Source: CAZLYK01 sp964563495 (lineage in GTDB: Bacteria > Acidobacteriota > Blastocatellia > RBC074). From it: a stretch of DNA of 27,775 bases. Positions within the stretch are counted from its first letter, which is position 1. Every line of letters starts with the position of its first letter. Under the pieces are notes generated by a model, which saw only the letters and a list, made by a program, of their open reading frames with translations, was not told the origin of the DNA and ran no database searches. Both the position numbers and the translations under genes were made by a program. This document shows, piece after piece, positions 1 through 8,031 of the stretch. Location of the stretch: contig CAZLYK010000070.1 of the NCBI GenBank assembly GCA_964563495.1, positions 1-27,775 of the forward strand, read 5' to 3'.

Positions 1-30
1 AGCCAGGGGTGGAGCGCTCCACCCCTGGCT
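1..30. repeat. Perfect 30-bp palindrome at the window edge
   Basis: The first 30 bases are a perfect dyad: 15-bp arms (AGCCAGGGGTGGAGC and its complement) with no loop. It lies about 90 bp beyond the stop codon of the minus-strand SPFH gene, so it could form a hairpin at the 3' end of that transcript. No T-run adjoins it. Because the window starts here, it may be part of a larger element. It is unrelated in sequence to the AATAGACAGG repeat family found elsewhere. Confidence 0.8.
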
Positions 31-119
31 AAGATCTTGTCGCCCCTTCGCGGTGAGTGTCCGAATCTTTTTTGGTCTGATTTAGCACCCAGCACCCAGC
101 ATCTGACATCTTTTTCTGT

Positions 120-2327
120 TTATGACCATTGTTTGGTCGAGCCATTGACCTGATCGGACTTTGGATTGGCCAAATTCAACTGGTTGCGGAAGAGGTTGAG
201 CAGGAGCAGTGTGCCCAGGTTGCCTCCGCCATCGCCGTTTCCGCCCGAAGCCATGACGTCGGGTGTGATCCGGACGCCCTTCTCGCCGATCACTTTGAGG
301 GTTTCGACCAGCGCGACTCCCTGCGGACCGAGAGCTTTGACCTGTTCGTGATAGGCTACGCCCTGGGCCTCGCCCATCAACCGTGCCTTCTCGGCCTCAG
401 CCTTTCCGGTTTGCAGGATGTAGTGAGCCTCGCCTTCGGCCTCGGCTTTTCGCTGTTCGGCGCGTTTGCCGGAGATCTCGACGCCGACGGTCGCGGCCAT
501 GAGGTCGCGCTGGTTGTCGGCTTGGGCCTTTGTCTTCTCCAGTTCGATCCGCCGGCTTTCCGCTTCGCGCTGCGCATTGTACATATTCTGCCGCTGCTCG
601 GCCAGGATCTTTTCCGTCTGCGTCTTCATCAATTCCTCGGGCAGGCGGATGTGGCAGATCAGGACATTGACCACGTCGACGTGGTACTTGAGCAGATGGG
701 CGCGGACGCGGGCTTCGGCGCGTTCCTGCTCCTCGTGACGGTTCTGCAGATAAGCCATGGCCGAAGATTCCGACGCCTGGTTTCGAAAGATCGAATCGAT
801 CAACGGATGCATGACATTCTGGATCAGTCGATCGATCGAGCCGATCTTGGCGACCATAAACGGCGCGTCTTCGGGTTTGACGCGGAAGACGACGCGGACT
901 TCGAGCTGCATGGTGAAGCCGTCTTTCGAGATCACCTCGAACGGGTCGAAGGTGTTGGCAACCTGTTCCGTCGTCCACTCGACCGTCTGGTTGGTCGTCG
1001 GGATGATCACCGGGGTCACTGCGAGGGTGTTGACGTAGTAGCGACCGGGGCCGACCACCGTCTCCTGAATGCCGCGATAGCCCTCGGGGACGACATAGGC
1101 TTCGTGAGCGCCCTCATCCAGCCGGGCATCCGCCGGGTCTACCATTCGCAAATCCTGCTTGATCTCCTCCAGGTCATCACCCTGATCGCCGTCGAACTTG
1201 TCCAGATGAGCTGCAGCTATAGCCAACTGCTCCTTCTCTTCGCGTTCGAGCTTGGACCGGATTTTATCGGCCATGGCGCGGCGGATCTCTTCGGTCGGGT
1301 CTTTGCCGACGTTCGAGACGATCACCGCCACTTCGCCCGGCTTGACTTCACCCGCTTTTTCAGGGATCACTTTGAACAGGAGCGGATTGATGTAGTAAGT
1401 GCCGGGCAGCAGCAAGTCCTTCTGCGGGCCGCGCTGGCCGCCGCGCTTGATGAACTCATGACCGGTCTGAAAGTTGTCATGACCATCGACCGGGGTCGCC
1501 ACATAATCGCGCTGGTTGAGCGCCGCCCCGTCGAGAGCCTCGACCAGGCCGATCTGGTTCTCGTTGATGATCGATGCGTCAAACAGGTGCACCGTGAAGA
1601 TCCCGGGCTTGACGCTCTGGTCTTCGAGCGAGATCGAATTGGTCAGGATGCGATATGTGCCCGGGGTCAGGATGTCGATCTGTGGGCCTTTCTGTCCGCC
1701 CGACGCGATGAACTGTTCAGCATCCTGAAAATTGCGATGTTCGTTGACGCTCAGGCCGAGCAGCCGTCCGGCTTCGAGCGGCTCGCCGTCGGCGGCCGTC
1801 ACCACGCCGACCTTGCCCTGCGGGATCATCGTCGCTTTGGCGATCGAGACGCGGAAGAGATAAGGGTGGATCGGCCAATAGCCGGGAGGCAGCGTGCGCA
1901 TCTGAATGCCTTTGACGCCCCCACGATGAATGAAGGCGATCGGATCCTGGAAGTTGTTGTGGGCGTTACGCGCGCGATCGGGCGCAAAGATGCGGCCCGG
2001 CGGCAGCGGCTCCCCGTCGATCGCCTCGATGATTCCGATCTCGTCTGAGCCGATTTCGATCAGCGGAACCTTGGCCACTACCCGTTCAAACGGATACTTG
2101 ATCAAATGCAGGCCGGGTTTAAGCACATCGGCCTGGATGCCGACCTCGCCCTCGGTCGCGACCACGCGGCCCGGAGGCATCTTCTTCCCCAGATAACGCA
2201 GCTCTTTGATCGCAATCTCCTTGGCGCCGACGTTGACCAGCACTTTGCTCATCACGAAAAGCAAAGCGACCAGACCGGCGAAAGCGGCGATTAATAGAAA
2301 GGGTGAAAACCCGAAAACGGTGTTCAT
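120..2327 (-). CDS. Large SPFH/band-7 (flotillin-like) membrane protein with three internal repeats
   Basis: A 735-residue protein with one N-terminal membrane helix (about residues 8-30), so it is probably a membrane-anchored scaffold protein. Three tandem modules of about 65 residues follow (about 95-160, 171-234 and 257-320). Each carries a DG motif, an NFQ motif, FIxxGGxxGxQ and a PGxY ending. A charged linker (about 340-405) leads to a band-7/SPFH domain (about 430-570) and a long Ala/Glu/Lys-rich coiled coil (about 570-665) typical of flotillin-like oligomers. The Gly-rich tail contains GGNGDGGG. The start is supported by an AAAGGA ribosome-binding site just upstream. The gene follows a helical membrane protein after 39 bp, and both proteins begin MNT, so they are probably cotranscribed. 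Family membership is clear. The exact role (membrane microdomain, stress or protease control) is not shown by the sequence. Confidence 0.9.
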   Translation of the reverse strand: MNTVFGFSPFLLIAAFAGLVALLFVMSKVLVNVGAKEIAIKELRYLGKKMPPGRVVATEGEVGIQADVLKPGLHLIKYPFERVVAKVPLIEIGSDEIGIIEAIDGEPLPPGRIFAPDRARNAHNNFQDPIAFIHRGGVKGIQMRTLPPGYWPIHPYLFRVSIAKATMIPQGKVGVVTAADGEPLEAGRLLGLSVNEHRNFQDAEQFIASGGQKGPQIDILTPGTYRILTNSISLEDQSVKPGIFTVHLFDASIINENQIGLVEALDGAALNQRDYVATPVDGHDNFQTGHEFIKRGGQRGPQKDLLLPGTYYINPLLFKVIPEKAGEVKPGEVAVIVSNVGKDPTEEIRRAMADKIRSKLEREEKEQLAIAAAHLDKFDGDQGDDLEEIKQDLRMVDPADARLDEGAHEAYVVPEGYRGIQETVVGPGRYYVNTLAVTPVIIPTTNQTVEWTTEQVANTFDPFEVISKDGFTMQLEVRVVFRVKPEDAPFMVAKIGSIDRLIQNVMHPLIDSIFRNQASESSAMAYLQNRHEEQERAEARVRAHLLKYHVDVVNVLICHIRLPEELMKTQTEKILAEQRQNMYNAQREAESRRIELEKTKAQADNQRDLMAATVGVEISGKRAEQRKAEAEGEAHYILQTGKAEAEKARLMGEAQGVAYHEQVKALGPQGVALVETLKVIGEKGVRITPDVMASGGNGDGGGNLGTLLLLNLFRNQLNLANPKSDQVNGSTKQWS

Positions 2328-2366
2328 AGCTATCCTTTGCTGCTAGCACAAATTGGGTGGTTGAGA

Positions 2367-3074
2367 TCAAGTCAGACGCCGGGTTCCCGCCGCTAGCTCG
2401 CGGCGAACATCGGCAATCGCTTGTTTGATAAGAAAACCTGATCCGGAATACCTGGTTTCATCCGCTATCAGCCAGTAAGCGCTTTCGACCACGGCGATTA
2501 GATCTGTGGCTGAAATCTGCGGCAGTTCGCCCGCGCGCCATCTCTTGAGCGTCTCTTCAACCGCCTGCTCAAAGAGCGGCGCCTCATCAGATAGCGCGGC
2601 CAGGTAGAGCAGATCGGCCGGCGAAGGCTGATCGTGCGAGTCCTTCCAATGACCGAGCATTAATCCGGCGAAATCGGCGCTCGATCGCAGGCCCCCGCTC
2701 CCGACGATGTATTCGGCAATCGAGCGCAGGCGTTCGCGATCGCTGTCGGCCTCTTCGACGAGCTTTTGCAGGACTTCGTGATAGAGCTCCCGTTTGCCCG
2801 TCGCGAACGCATCGTCGAGCGCTTTCTCGTCACCCTCGCCGGCCCGCTCGAGCAGTCGTTCGCGCTCATCCTTCGCCCGAGACGCGGCTTCTGCCCGCGC
2901 AAGCAGGATCGCTCCCCGTTCGTACTCCTCGGTAAACAGGCTGTGGGAACCGGCCGCTGTAGATGGTTCGAGTTGGTCAGCCTGGCCTTCGCGCTTTGAG
3001 CTCCGACTTTTGAAGCGAAGCGCTATCGCCGCGACCACAAGCAGAAAAACCAGAATTGGCAGAAAGGTGTTCAT
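2367..3074 (-). CDS. Membrane-anchored helical protein, unknown function, upstream of SPFH gene
   Basis: A 235-residue protein with one N-terminal hydrophobic helix (about residues 4-20), a basic stop-transfer (RFKSRSSKR), then an almost entirely helical, charged domain (about 50-235) rich in Glu, Ala, Arg and Leu. The segment around residues 55-110 looks coiled-coil-like, and the rest could be helical repeats. I recognise no family. It is the first gene of a likely two-gene operon with the SPFH protein, so a physical partnership is an inference from context. The start is supported by a GAAGAG purine stretch immediately before the ATG. An inverted repeat sits in its 5' leader (3081-3133). Confidence 0.75.
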   Translation of the reverse strand: MNTFLPILVFLLVVAAIALRFKSRSSKREGQADQLEPSTAAGSHSLFTEEYERGAILLARAEAASRAKDERERLLERAGEGDEKALDDAFATGKRELYHEVLQKLVEEADSDRERLRSIAEYIVGSGGLRSSADFAGLMLGHWKDSHDQPSPADLLYLAALSDEAPLFEQAVEETLKRWRAGELPQISATDLIAVVESAYWLIADETRYSGSGFLIKQAIADVRRELAAGTRRLT

Positions 3075-3080
3075 ATCTCT

Positions 3081-3133
3081 TCGCCTGACTCGGAAAAACA
3101 GTCATTGACACCCGGCTGAGTCGTGTCAGGCGA
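3081..3133 (-). promoter_or_regulatory. Inverted repeat in the leader of the SPFH operon
   Basis: Perfect 9-bp arms TCGCCTGAC (3081-3089) and GTCAGGCGA (3125-3133) bracket a second dyad, TGACAC (3106-3111) and GTGTCA (3123-3128). These alternatives share bases and could form mutually exclusive hairpins. The element ends 7 bp before the start codon at 3074, next to the ribosome-binding site. It could be an operator or a translational control structure; the sequence does not say which. Confidence 0.45.
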
Positions 3134-3211
3134 CTTGGTTGCACAAGCAGATATACGTCTACCGTGATTTTGTTGTTCTCTAAACCGGCGGGTAGAGGCG
3201 TTAAATCAGAG

Positions 3212-3838
3212 TTAAGTTCTGGGGGTGACAGCCCGGGTTGGATTTTTCTGGGTCAACTGTGGGAAAAATTTGTTGGCGACGCGGTAACCGAGCAGGACAA
3301 GCAGGACCAGACCGAATGCCAGCGGCAGGCGCGTGTCGGCTTTGACCAGCAGATAATAATGAGTCACTCCCGCCGCTGCAGCGAGATAAACGGCTCTGTG
3401 CAAGAGGTTCCAGCGCCGGCCGCCAAGGCGCTTGATCATCCCGTTGGTCGAGGTGACCGCCAGGGGAATGAGCAGCAGAAATGCGAACATGCCGAGAAAG
3501 ATAAACGGCCGCTTGAGCGTGTCTTCGGTCATGGCCGCCAGATTAAAGGCTTTATCAAACCAGGTGTAGGCAAGCAGATGCAGGCAACCATAAAAGAAAG
3601 CATAGAGCCCGAGCATGCGCCGAAGCCTGATCATCCACGGCAGCCCCAGGACTTTACGCAGCGGCGTGACCGCAAGCGAAAGGAGCAGGAAGACCAGGGT
3701 CAGAGTCCCGGTCGTGTGTAAGACGAATTCCTGCGGATTTGCCCCGAGCCGGCCGCGATAGGCATCCCACCCCAGCATGGCGCACGGCACAGCGCTATTG
3801 ATGAAGACCAGAAATTTTGCAAATTTTAGATCGGGCAT
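3212..3838 (-). CDS. msrQ: MsrQ, haem-binding membrane subunit of the MsrPQ methionine sulfoxide reductase
   Basis: A 208-residue polytopic membrane protein with about six hydrophobic helices, of the ferric-reductase-like transmembrane superfamily. In this family MsrQ passes electrons from the respiratory chain through b haems to periplasmic MsrP, which repairs oxidised methionines in envelope proteins. Candidate haem-ligand histidines are visible at H41 (VLHTTG), H87 (GCLHLL), H147 (LLHRAV) and H160 (VTHYYL), a spacing that agrees with the family. The gene begins 9 bp after msrP ends, on the same strand, which is the usual order. The C-terminal tail (about 195-208) is polar. Length is normal. 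Confidence 0.93.
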   Translation of the reverse strand: MPDLKFAKFLVFINSAVPCAMLGWDAYRGRLGANPQEFVLHTTGTLTLVFLLLSLAVTPLRKVLGLPWMIRLRRMLGLYAFFYGCLHLLAYTWFDKAFNLAAMTEDTLKRPFIFLGMFAFLLLIPLAVTSTNGMIKRLGGRRWNLLHRAVYLAAAAGVTHYYLLVKADTRLPLAFGLVLLVLLGYRVANKFFPQLTQKNPTRAVTPRT

Positions 3839-3847
3839 GGCCGTCTC

Positions 3848-4798
3848 TTAAAAATCCTGCTTGAGATCCATTCCGGAATACATACTCGCGACTTGATCGC
3901 CGTAGCCGTTGAAGAGAATAGTTTTTCGTCTTCCCCATTCTCCGATCCGGCGCTCGCTGGCCTGGCTCCAGCGCGGGTGGGCGACATCCGGATTGACGTT
4001 GGAGTAAAACCCGTACTCATCGGGCGCGTAGCCGTTCCAGGTCGTTTCCGGTTGTTTTTCGGTGAACGTGATTTTGACGATCGACTTGATGCTCTTAAAC
4101 CCATATTTCCACGGAACGACCAGTCGCAGCGGCGCTCCGTTTTGCGGCAGCAGCATCTTGCCGTAAAGACCAACGGCGAGAATTGTCAGCGGATGCATGG
4201 CTTCATCGATCCGCAGTCCTTCGTAGTATGGCCATGGCAGCACATCGTCGCGCTGATTCGGCATGCGTTCCGGATCCAGAAGCGTCATCAATCTGACAAA
4301 CCGGGCTTCTCCCATAGGATTGACCTGGTCGAGCAGCCGTTTAAGTGGAATCCCCAGCCAGGGAATGACCATCGACCACGCCTCGACGCAGCGCAGGCGA
4401 TAGATCCGATCTTCGAGCGGCGCCAGCTTGAGGATCTCTTCGATGCCGAAAGTCTTCGGTTTGTGGACCAGGCCGTCGACCTCGATCGTCCAGGGGCGGG
4501 TGACGAAATTTTTGGATCGAACCGCGACCGCCTGTTTATCGGTCGAAAATTCGTAAAAGTTATTGTAGTTGGTGATGTCTTCGAAATCGTTCGCCGGCTC
4601 TCCCTCGGCGGTCGCATAGGGGCTCTTAGCCGGCGTCTCGGGACCCGCCGTCGTTCGAGGCCCGGTTGAAGGAGTGTTCAATTGACGATAGAGCAGCGCC
4701 GTCGCTGCGGTTGTCCCCGCCAAGACGGCGCCGCGGACGAAGTTGCGGCGATTGAGATATTGTTTCTCGTCGGTAATCTCGCTGCTTTTAATCACCAT
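3848..4798 (-). CDS. msrP: MsrP, Tat-exported molybdopterin methionine sulfoxide reductase
   Basis: A 316-residue protein of the sulfite-oxidase/YedY fold. The N-terminus has a twin-arginine signal (NRRNFVRG, residues 16-23) followed by an Ala/Thr-rich hydrophobic stretch, so it is exported folded. The Mo-coordinating cysteine is C137 in LRCVEAWSM. Other family blocks include NGAPLRLVVPWKYGFKSIK near residue 235 and the C-terminal RRIGEWGRRKT. It reduces methionine sulfoxide in periplasmic proteins with electrons from MsrQ, encoded directly downstream. A strong GGAGGGG ribosome-binding site precedes the ATG. A copy of the dispersed palindromic repeat lies 19 bp upstream of the start, in the divergent region shared with rnhB. 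Confidence 0.95.
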   Translation of the reverse strand: MVIKSSEITDEKQYLNRRNFVRGAVLAGTTAATALLYRQLNTPSTGPRTTAGPETPAKSPYATAEGEPANDFEDITNYNNFYEFSTDKQAVAVRSKNFVTRPWTIEVDGLVHKPKTFGIEEILKLAPLEDRIYRLRCVEAWSMVIPWLGIPLKRLLDQVNPMGEARFVRLMTLLDPERMPNQRDDVLPWPYYEGLRIDEAMHPLTILAVGLYGKMLLPQNGAPLRLVVPWKYGFKSIKSIVKITFTEKQPETTWNGYAPDEYGFYSNVNPDVAHPRWSQASERRIGEWGRRKTILFNGYGDQVASMYSGMDLKQDF

Positions 4799-4816
4799 GC
4801 TTCACCCCTCCGTAAT

Positions 4817-4883
4817 AAATAGACAGGATTGACCGGATTTTGTCAGGATATGACCAGACACGATCCTGTTGATCCTGTCTATT
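4817..4883. repeat. Dispersed palindromic repeat, copy 1 (imperfect)
   Basis: The left end AAATAGACAGGATTGACC and right end GATCCTGTCTATT are inverted. The inner arms have diverged, with part of the right arm missing. It sits between the divergent msrP and rnhB genes, so any promoter for either must lie outside or overlap it. Confidence 0.85.
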
Positions 4884-4962
4884 GCCCACTTTGAATGCTG
4901 CAGAATCAAAATTTTATTCCAGGATTTCGGTGAAAGCTTCCTCATCTCAGCGCCCATCAAGT

Positions 4963-4968
4963 TATAAT
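4963..4968 (+). promoter_or_regulatory. Possible -10 box upstream of rnhB
   Basis: A TATAAT hexamer lies 45 bp before the preferred rnhB ATG at 5013. No convincing -35 box stands at the right distance, so this is only a candidate. Confidence 0.25.
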
Positions 4969-5012
4969 CAGCCGGCGTTTAAGAATACGATTTGACCATT
5001 AAAGTGGATTTC

Positions 5013-5663
5013 ATGCCATATCTGCTCAAGTTTGAAAAAGAGCTCTGGGGTGAAGGAGTAGCTCTGATCGCCGGGGTCGACGAAGCAGGTGTCGGGCCGT
5101 TGGCCGGGCCCGTCGTCGCCGGCGCGGTCATTCTCCCGCGCGAGTTCGGGCTGCGCGATCTGAACGATTCCAAGAAGCTGGGTCAAAAGACGCGCCGGGA
5201 TCTCTCCGTGGAGATCAAGACCGGAGCCTTGGCGTGGGCGGTTGGGATCGCCGAAGTCGAGGAGATCGACCGTCTCAATATTTATCGGGCCGGGTTGCTG
5301 GCTATGCGGCGCGCTGTCTGTGGATTGAGCCGGAGACCGGATTTTATCCTGGTCGATGCCCGGACCATCCCCGATTGTGAGATCGGGCAGAGAGGTATTA
5401 TCCGCGGAGACGAGCTTTCGGCGAGCATCGCCGCCGCTTCGATCATCGCCAAGACCACCAGGGATGCGATCATGGTCGAGCTCGACCGGGAATTTCCCGG
5501 CTATGGTTTTGCGTCGCACAAGGGATACGCGACGCCCGAGCATTTCCGCGCTTTACGGGAGCGCGGAGCGCTGCCGGTTCATCGACGAAGTTTCCGCCCG
5601 GTGCGCGAAGCCCTCGGGATTGAGCCGGTCCAGAACCCCTTGTTCAATAATTGCCATAAATGA
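5013..5663 (+). CDS. rnhB: Ribonuclease HII
   Basis: A 216-residue protein, typical for RNase HII, which cuts RNA at RNA-DNA junctions and removes misincorporated ribonucleotides. Numbered from the ATG at 5013, the catalytic acids are D23 and E24 (in VDEAG), D115 (in LVDAR) and D133 (in RGDEL). SASIAAASIIAK and GYATPEH are also family blocks. An in-frame TTG at 4992 would add seven residues but has no ribosome-binding site. The ATG has a weak AGTGGA, and family members usually begin close to this point. The conserved GRG motif after the first acids reads GVG here (Val27). The stop codon overlaps the next start (ATGA, 5660-5663), implying translational coupling to the exporter gene. Confidence 0.95.
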   Translation: MPYLLKFEKELWGEGVALIAGVDEAGVGPLAGPVVAGAVILPREFGLRDLNDSKKLGQKTRRDLSVEIKTGALAWAVGIAEVEEIDRLNIYRAGLLAMRRAVCGLSRRPDFILVDARTIPDCEIGQRGIIRGDELSASIAAASIIAKTTRDAIMVELDREFPGYGFASHKGYATPEHFRALRERGALPVHRRSFRPVREALGIEPVQNPLFNNCHK

Positions 5664-6883
5664 CAAATCAACAGGGCGTGGAGACCAGAGACGCGATCGG
5701 ATTTGTCTTGCGGATTGGCCGTGCGCTGCATGCTTACGGCTATCCCGCGGATCGTCTCGAAGAGGTCATGGAGAAGACCTCTGATCGACTGGGTCTTTTG
5801 GGACAGTTCTTTTCGACACCGACCTCGATCTTTGCGGCGTTCGGACCCCAGGACAATCAGCAGACCTTTTTACTTCGCGTCACCCCGGGTGAAGTTAATC
5901 TGGGCAAACTGGCTGAGCTGGACAGGGTCACGATCAACGTCCTGCGCGGCGTGCGAGACGCGGCTCAAGGGTCCGGGCAGGTCGAGCGGATACTGGCCGA
6001 GCCACTTCCCTATGGCCGCTGGCTGCGTGTGACGGCTTTTGGAATAGCGTCCGCCTGCTCTTCGCGTTTTCTGGGCGGAGGAATGATCGAAGTCTTCGTC
6101 TCCGCTCTGATTGGACTGCTGATCGGACTGCTCTCGATGGCAATCGAGAGATATCAATCGCTTGGCAGAGTCTTTGAACCGGTCGCCGCTTTCGCCGCCT
6201 CCGCGCTTGCTTCCGCTTTGAGCTTTGCCATCGGGCCTTATGCGGTTTCAAACGCCATGCTCTCCGGGTTGATCATACTCATGCCCGGGTTGACGCTGAC
6301 CGTCGCCATGATCGAGCTCTCGACGCAGCATCTATCATCGGGGACGTCGCGTTTGAACAACGCCTTTGTCACTTTCCTGGGGATCGGTTTTGGCGTGGCG
6401 GTCGGCAGCGCCCTGATCGATTCAATGCTTGGGTCGGCGCGCGCCGTCCGCGCCATCCCCTTGCCGGCCTGGACTGAGCTGCTCGCGATTGTCTCGCTCT
6501 CGCTGGCTCTGACGGTTCTGCTGCGCGCGCATTTGCGTGATGCCGTGTGGATCGTCCTGGCCGGAGCGCTGGCCGTCGGCAGCGCAAAAGTCGGAGCGAG
6601 GTTGCTGGGCCCGGAGCTTGGAGTCTTCTTCGGCGCGCTGACGGTCGGCGTTGGCGGAAATTGGTATGCTCGGCTGGTTGACCGCCCGTCGATTATTACC
6701 CAGGTCCCTGGAATCCTCATGCTCGTCCCGGGCAGCGTGGGATTTCGCGGGCTCGCGGCCATGCTCGACGAAAAGATCATCTCGGGCATCGATACGACTT
6801 TCAAAATGATCCTCACGGCTGTCGCTCTGGTCGCCGGGACGCTGATCGCCAGCATCATCGCTCCGACACGGCGTGAGATATAA
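5660..6883 (+). CDS. ThrE-family threonine/serine exporter-like membrane protein
   Basis: A 407-residue protein combining the N-terminal ThrE domain (about residues 10-260) and the C-terminal ThrE_2 domain (about 275-400), which are separate subunits in some bacteria and fused here. About ten hydrophobic helices are visible from residue 120 onward. The C-terminal block with LMLVPGSVGFRGL is characteristic. Characterised family members export threonine and serine; the true substrate here is unknown. The first 110 residues are soluble. The start codon overlaps the rnhB stop by four bases, so the two are cotranscribed. A GC-rich inverted repeat follows 7 bp after the stop. Confidence 0.88.
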   Translation: MTNQQGVETRDAIGFVLRIGRALHAYGYPADRLEEVMEKTSDRLGLLGQFFSTPTSIFAAFGPQDNQQTFLLRVTPGEVNLGKLAELDRVTINVLRGVRDAAQGSGQVERILAEPLPYGRWLRVTAFGIASACSSRFLGGGMIEVFVSALIGLLIGLLSMAIERYQSLGRVFEPVAAFAASALASALSFAIGPYAVSNAMLSGLIILMPGLTLTVAMIELSTQHLSSGTSRLNNAFVTFLGIGFGVAVGSALIDSMLGSARAVRAIPLPAWTELLAIVSLSLALTVLLRAHLRDAVWIVLAGALAVGSAKVGARLLGPELGVFFGALTVGVGGNWYARLVDRPSIITQVPGILMLVPGSVGFRGLAAMLDEKIISGIDTTFKMILTAVALVAGTLIASIIAPTRREI

Positions 6884-6890
6884 TTTATTG

Positions 6891-6920
6891 AAGATCCCCG
6901 CCGCTTGCGGCGGCGATCTT
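6891..6920. terminator. GC-rich hairpin after the ThrE-like gene, possible terminator
   Basis: Arms of 14 bp (6891-6904 and 6907-6920) pair with one mismatch around a CCGCCGC core. It lies between two same-strand genes and 16 bp before the next start codon. Only a weak T-run follows, so full rho-independent termination is uncertain. Confidence 0.45.
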
Positions 6921-6936
6921 TGTCACAAGGAGAACA

Positions 6937-7944
6937 ATGACTTCCAGAATCAATCATCAGTGGCGACTGGCGTCGCGCCCGGTCGGCTTTCTCAAGGAGT
7001 CGGATTTTAAGTGGGTCGAAGAACCAACGCCCGATTTGAAGGAGAATCAGATTCTCGTCCGCAGCCTCTATCTGTCACTGGATCCGGCAAACCGGGGGTG
7101 GACGAATGAGGGCGGATCCTACCGCGACGAGATCCCACTGGGCGCCGTCATGGAAGGTGGGGCGGTCGGAGTAGTCGAAGAATCGCGGAATCCTAATTTT
7201 ACACCGGGCGACAACGTCCAGGGGATGTTTGGCTGGCAGGAATACGTCGTCTCCGAGGGAAAGGGAATCAATAAGTTGCCGAACATTCCCGGCTTGCCTT
7301 TGACCGCCTACCTGGGGCTTTTCGGCCACATCGGATTAACCGCATATTTCGGCCTGCTCGACCTCACCCAGCCGAAACCAGGCGAAACTCTGGTCGTCTC
7401 GGCCGCCGCGGGGGCAGTCGGATCGATCGTCGGTCAGATCGGCAAGCTCAAAGGCTGTCGCGTCGTCGGCATCGCGGGCAGTGACGAAAAATGCAAATGG
7501 ATCACCGACGAGCTGGGCTTCGACGCGGCGATCAATTACAAAAAAGAGAATATCCGTGAGGCTCTCAAAAAGGCCTGTCCCCAAGGCATCGACATCTATT
7601 TTGAGAATGTCGGCGGCGAGACGCTGGATGCCGTGCTGAGTATGATCAATCTGTTCGCCCGGATCAGCGTCTGCGGGATGATCTCTATCTACAACGCGAC
7701 CAAGCCCGTCCCCGGCCCCTACAACCTGATCAACATCCTGACCAAACGCGCAAAGATGCAGGGCTTCATCGTGACCGACTTCTTGCCGCGCTCACAAGAA
7801 GCGGTGGCCGACCTGACCAAGTGGTACACGGAAGGCAAGCTCAAATATCGTGTCGATGTCGTCGAGGGGCTGAAGCACGCGCCGAGTGCGCTCAACAAGC
7901 TCTTCGAAGGGTCGAACCACGGCAAGCTGATCATCAAGATCTGA
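6937..7944 (+). CDS. Zinc-independent medium-chain NADPH oxidoreductase, CurA/prostaglandin-reductase-like
   Basis: A 335-residue member of the MDR superfamily, in the group with curcumin reductase CurA and leukotriene B4 12-hydroxydehydrogenase. These enzymes reduce the double bond of alpha,beta-unsaturated ketones and aldehydes with NADPH. An N-terminal substrate domain (about 1-125) precedes the Rossmann domain, whose nucleotide-binding motif is SAAAGAVGS (155-163). No catalytic zinc cysteines are present. YFENVGGETLDAVL near residue 213 is a family block. AAGGAG 5 bp before the ATG supports the start. It is followed after a repeat-containing gap by an SCP2 domain gene on the same strand, suggesting a lipid-related substrate, which is an inference. 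Confidence 0.9.
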   Translation: MTSRINHQWRLASRPVGFLKESDFKWVEEPTPDLKENQILVRSLYLSLDPANRGWTNEGGSYRDEIPLGAVMEGGAVGVVEESRNPNFTPGDNVQGMFGWQEYVVSEGKGINKLPNIPGLPLTAYLGLFGHIGLTAYFGLLDLTQPKPGETLVVSAAAGAVGSIVGQIGKLKGCRVVGIAGSDEKCKWITDELGFDAAINYKKENIREALKKACPQGIDIYFENVGGETLDAVLSMINLFARISVCGMISIYNATKPVPGPYNLINILTKRAKMQGFIVTDFLPRSQEAVADLTKWYTEGKLKYRVDVVEGLKHAPSALNKLFEGSNHGKLIIKI

Positions 7945-7947
7945 TCG

Positions 7948-8008
7948 AAATAAACAAGACTATCGGGATTGAAGACAATCACAAAAATCCTGTTTAATCC
8001 TGTCTATT
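7948..8008. repeat. Dispersed palindromic repeat, copy 2 (degenerate)
   Basis: The left side (AAATAAACAAGAC...GGGATTGA) is eroded, while the right side AATCCTGTCTATT matches the family end. It fills most of the gap between the CurA-like and SCP2 genes and is open in one frame, which creates a false upstream start for SCP2. Confidence 0.7.
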
Positions 8009-8031
8009 CAAATTTTACGGAGAAAGACCGA

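Noticed and set aside
129..2048. Long plus-strand open frame of 639 codons opposite the SPFH gene
   Set aside because: It is antisense to a protein with clear domain structure, has no ribosome-binding site, and its composition (Asp/Arg/His/Leu-rich) is that of a shadow frame in high-GC DNA.
7969..8031. Upstream start for the SCP2 protein
   Set aside because: The added residues are encoded by repeat sequence, and a proper ribosome-binding site stands before the ATG at 8032.
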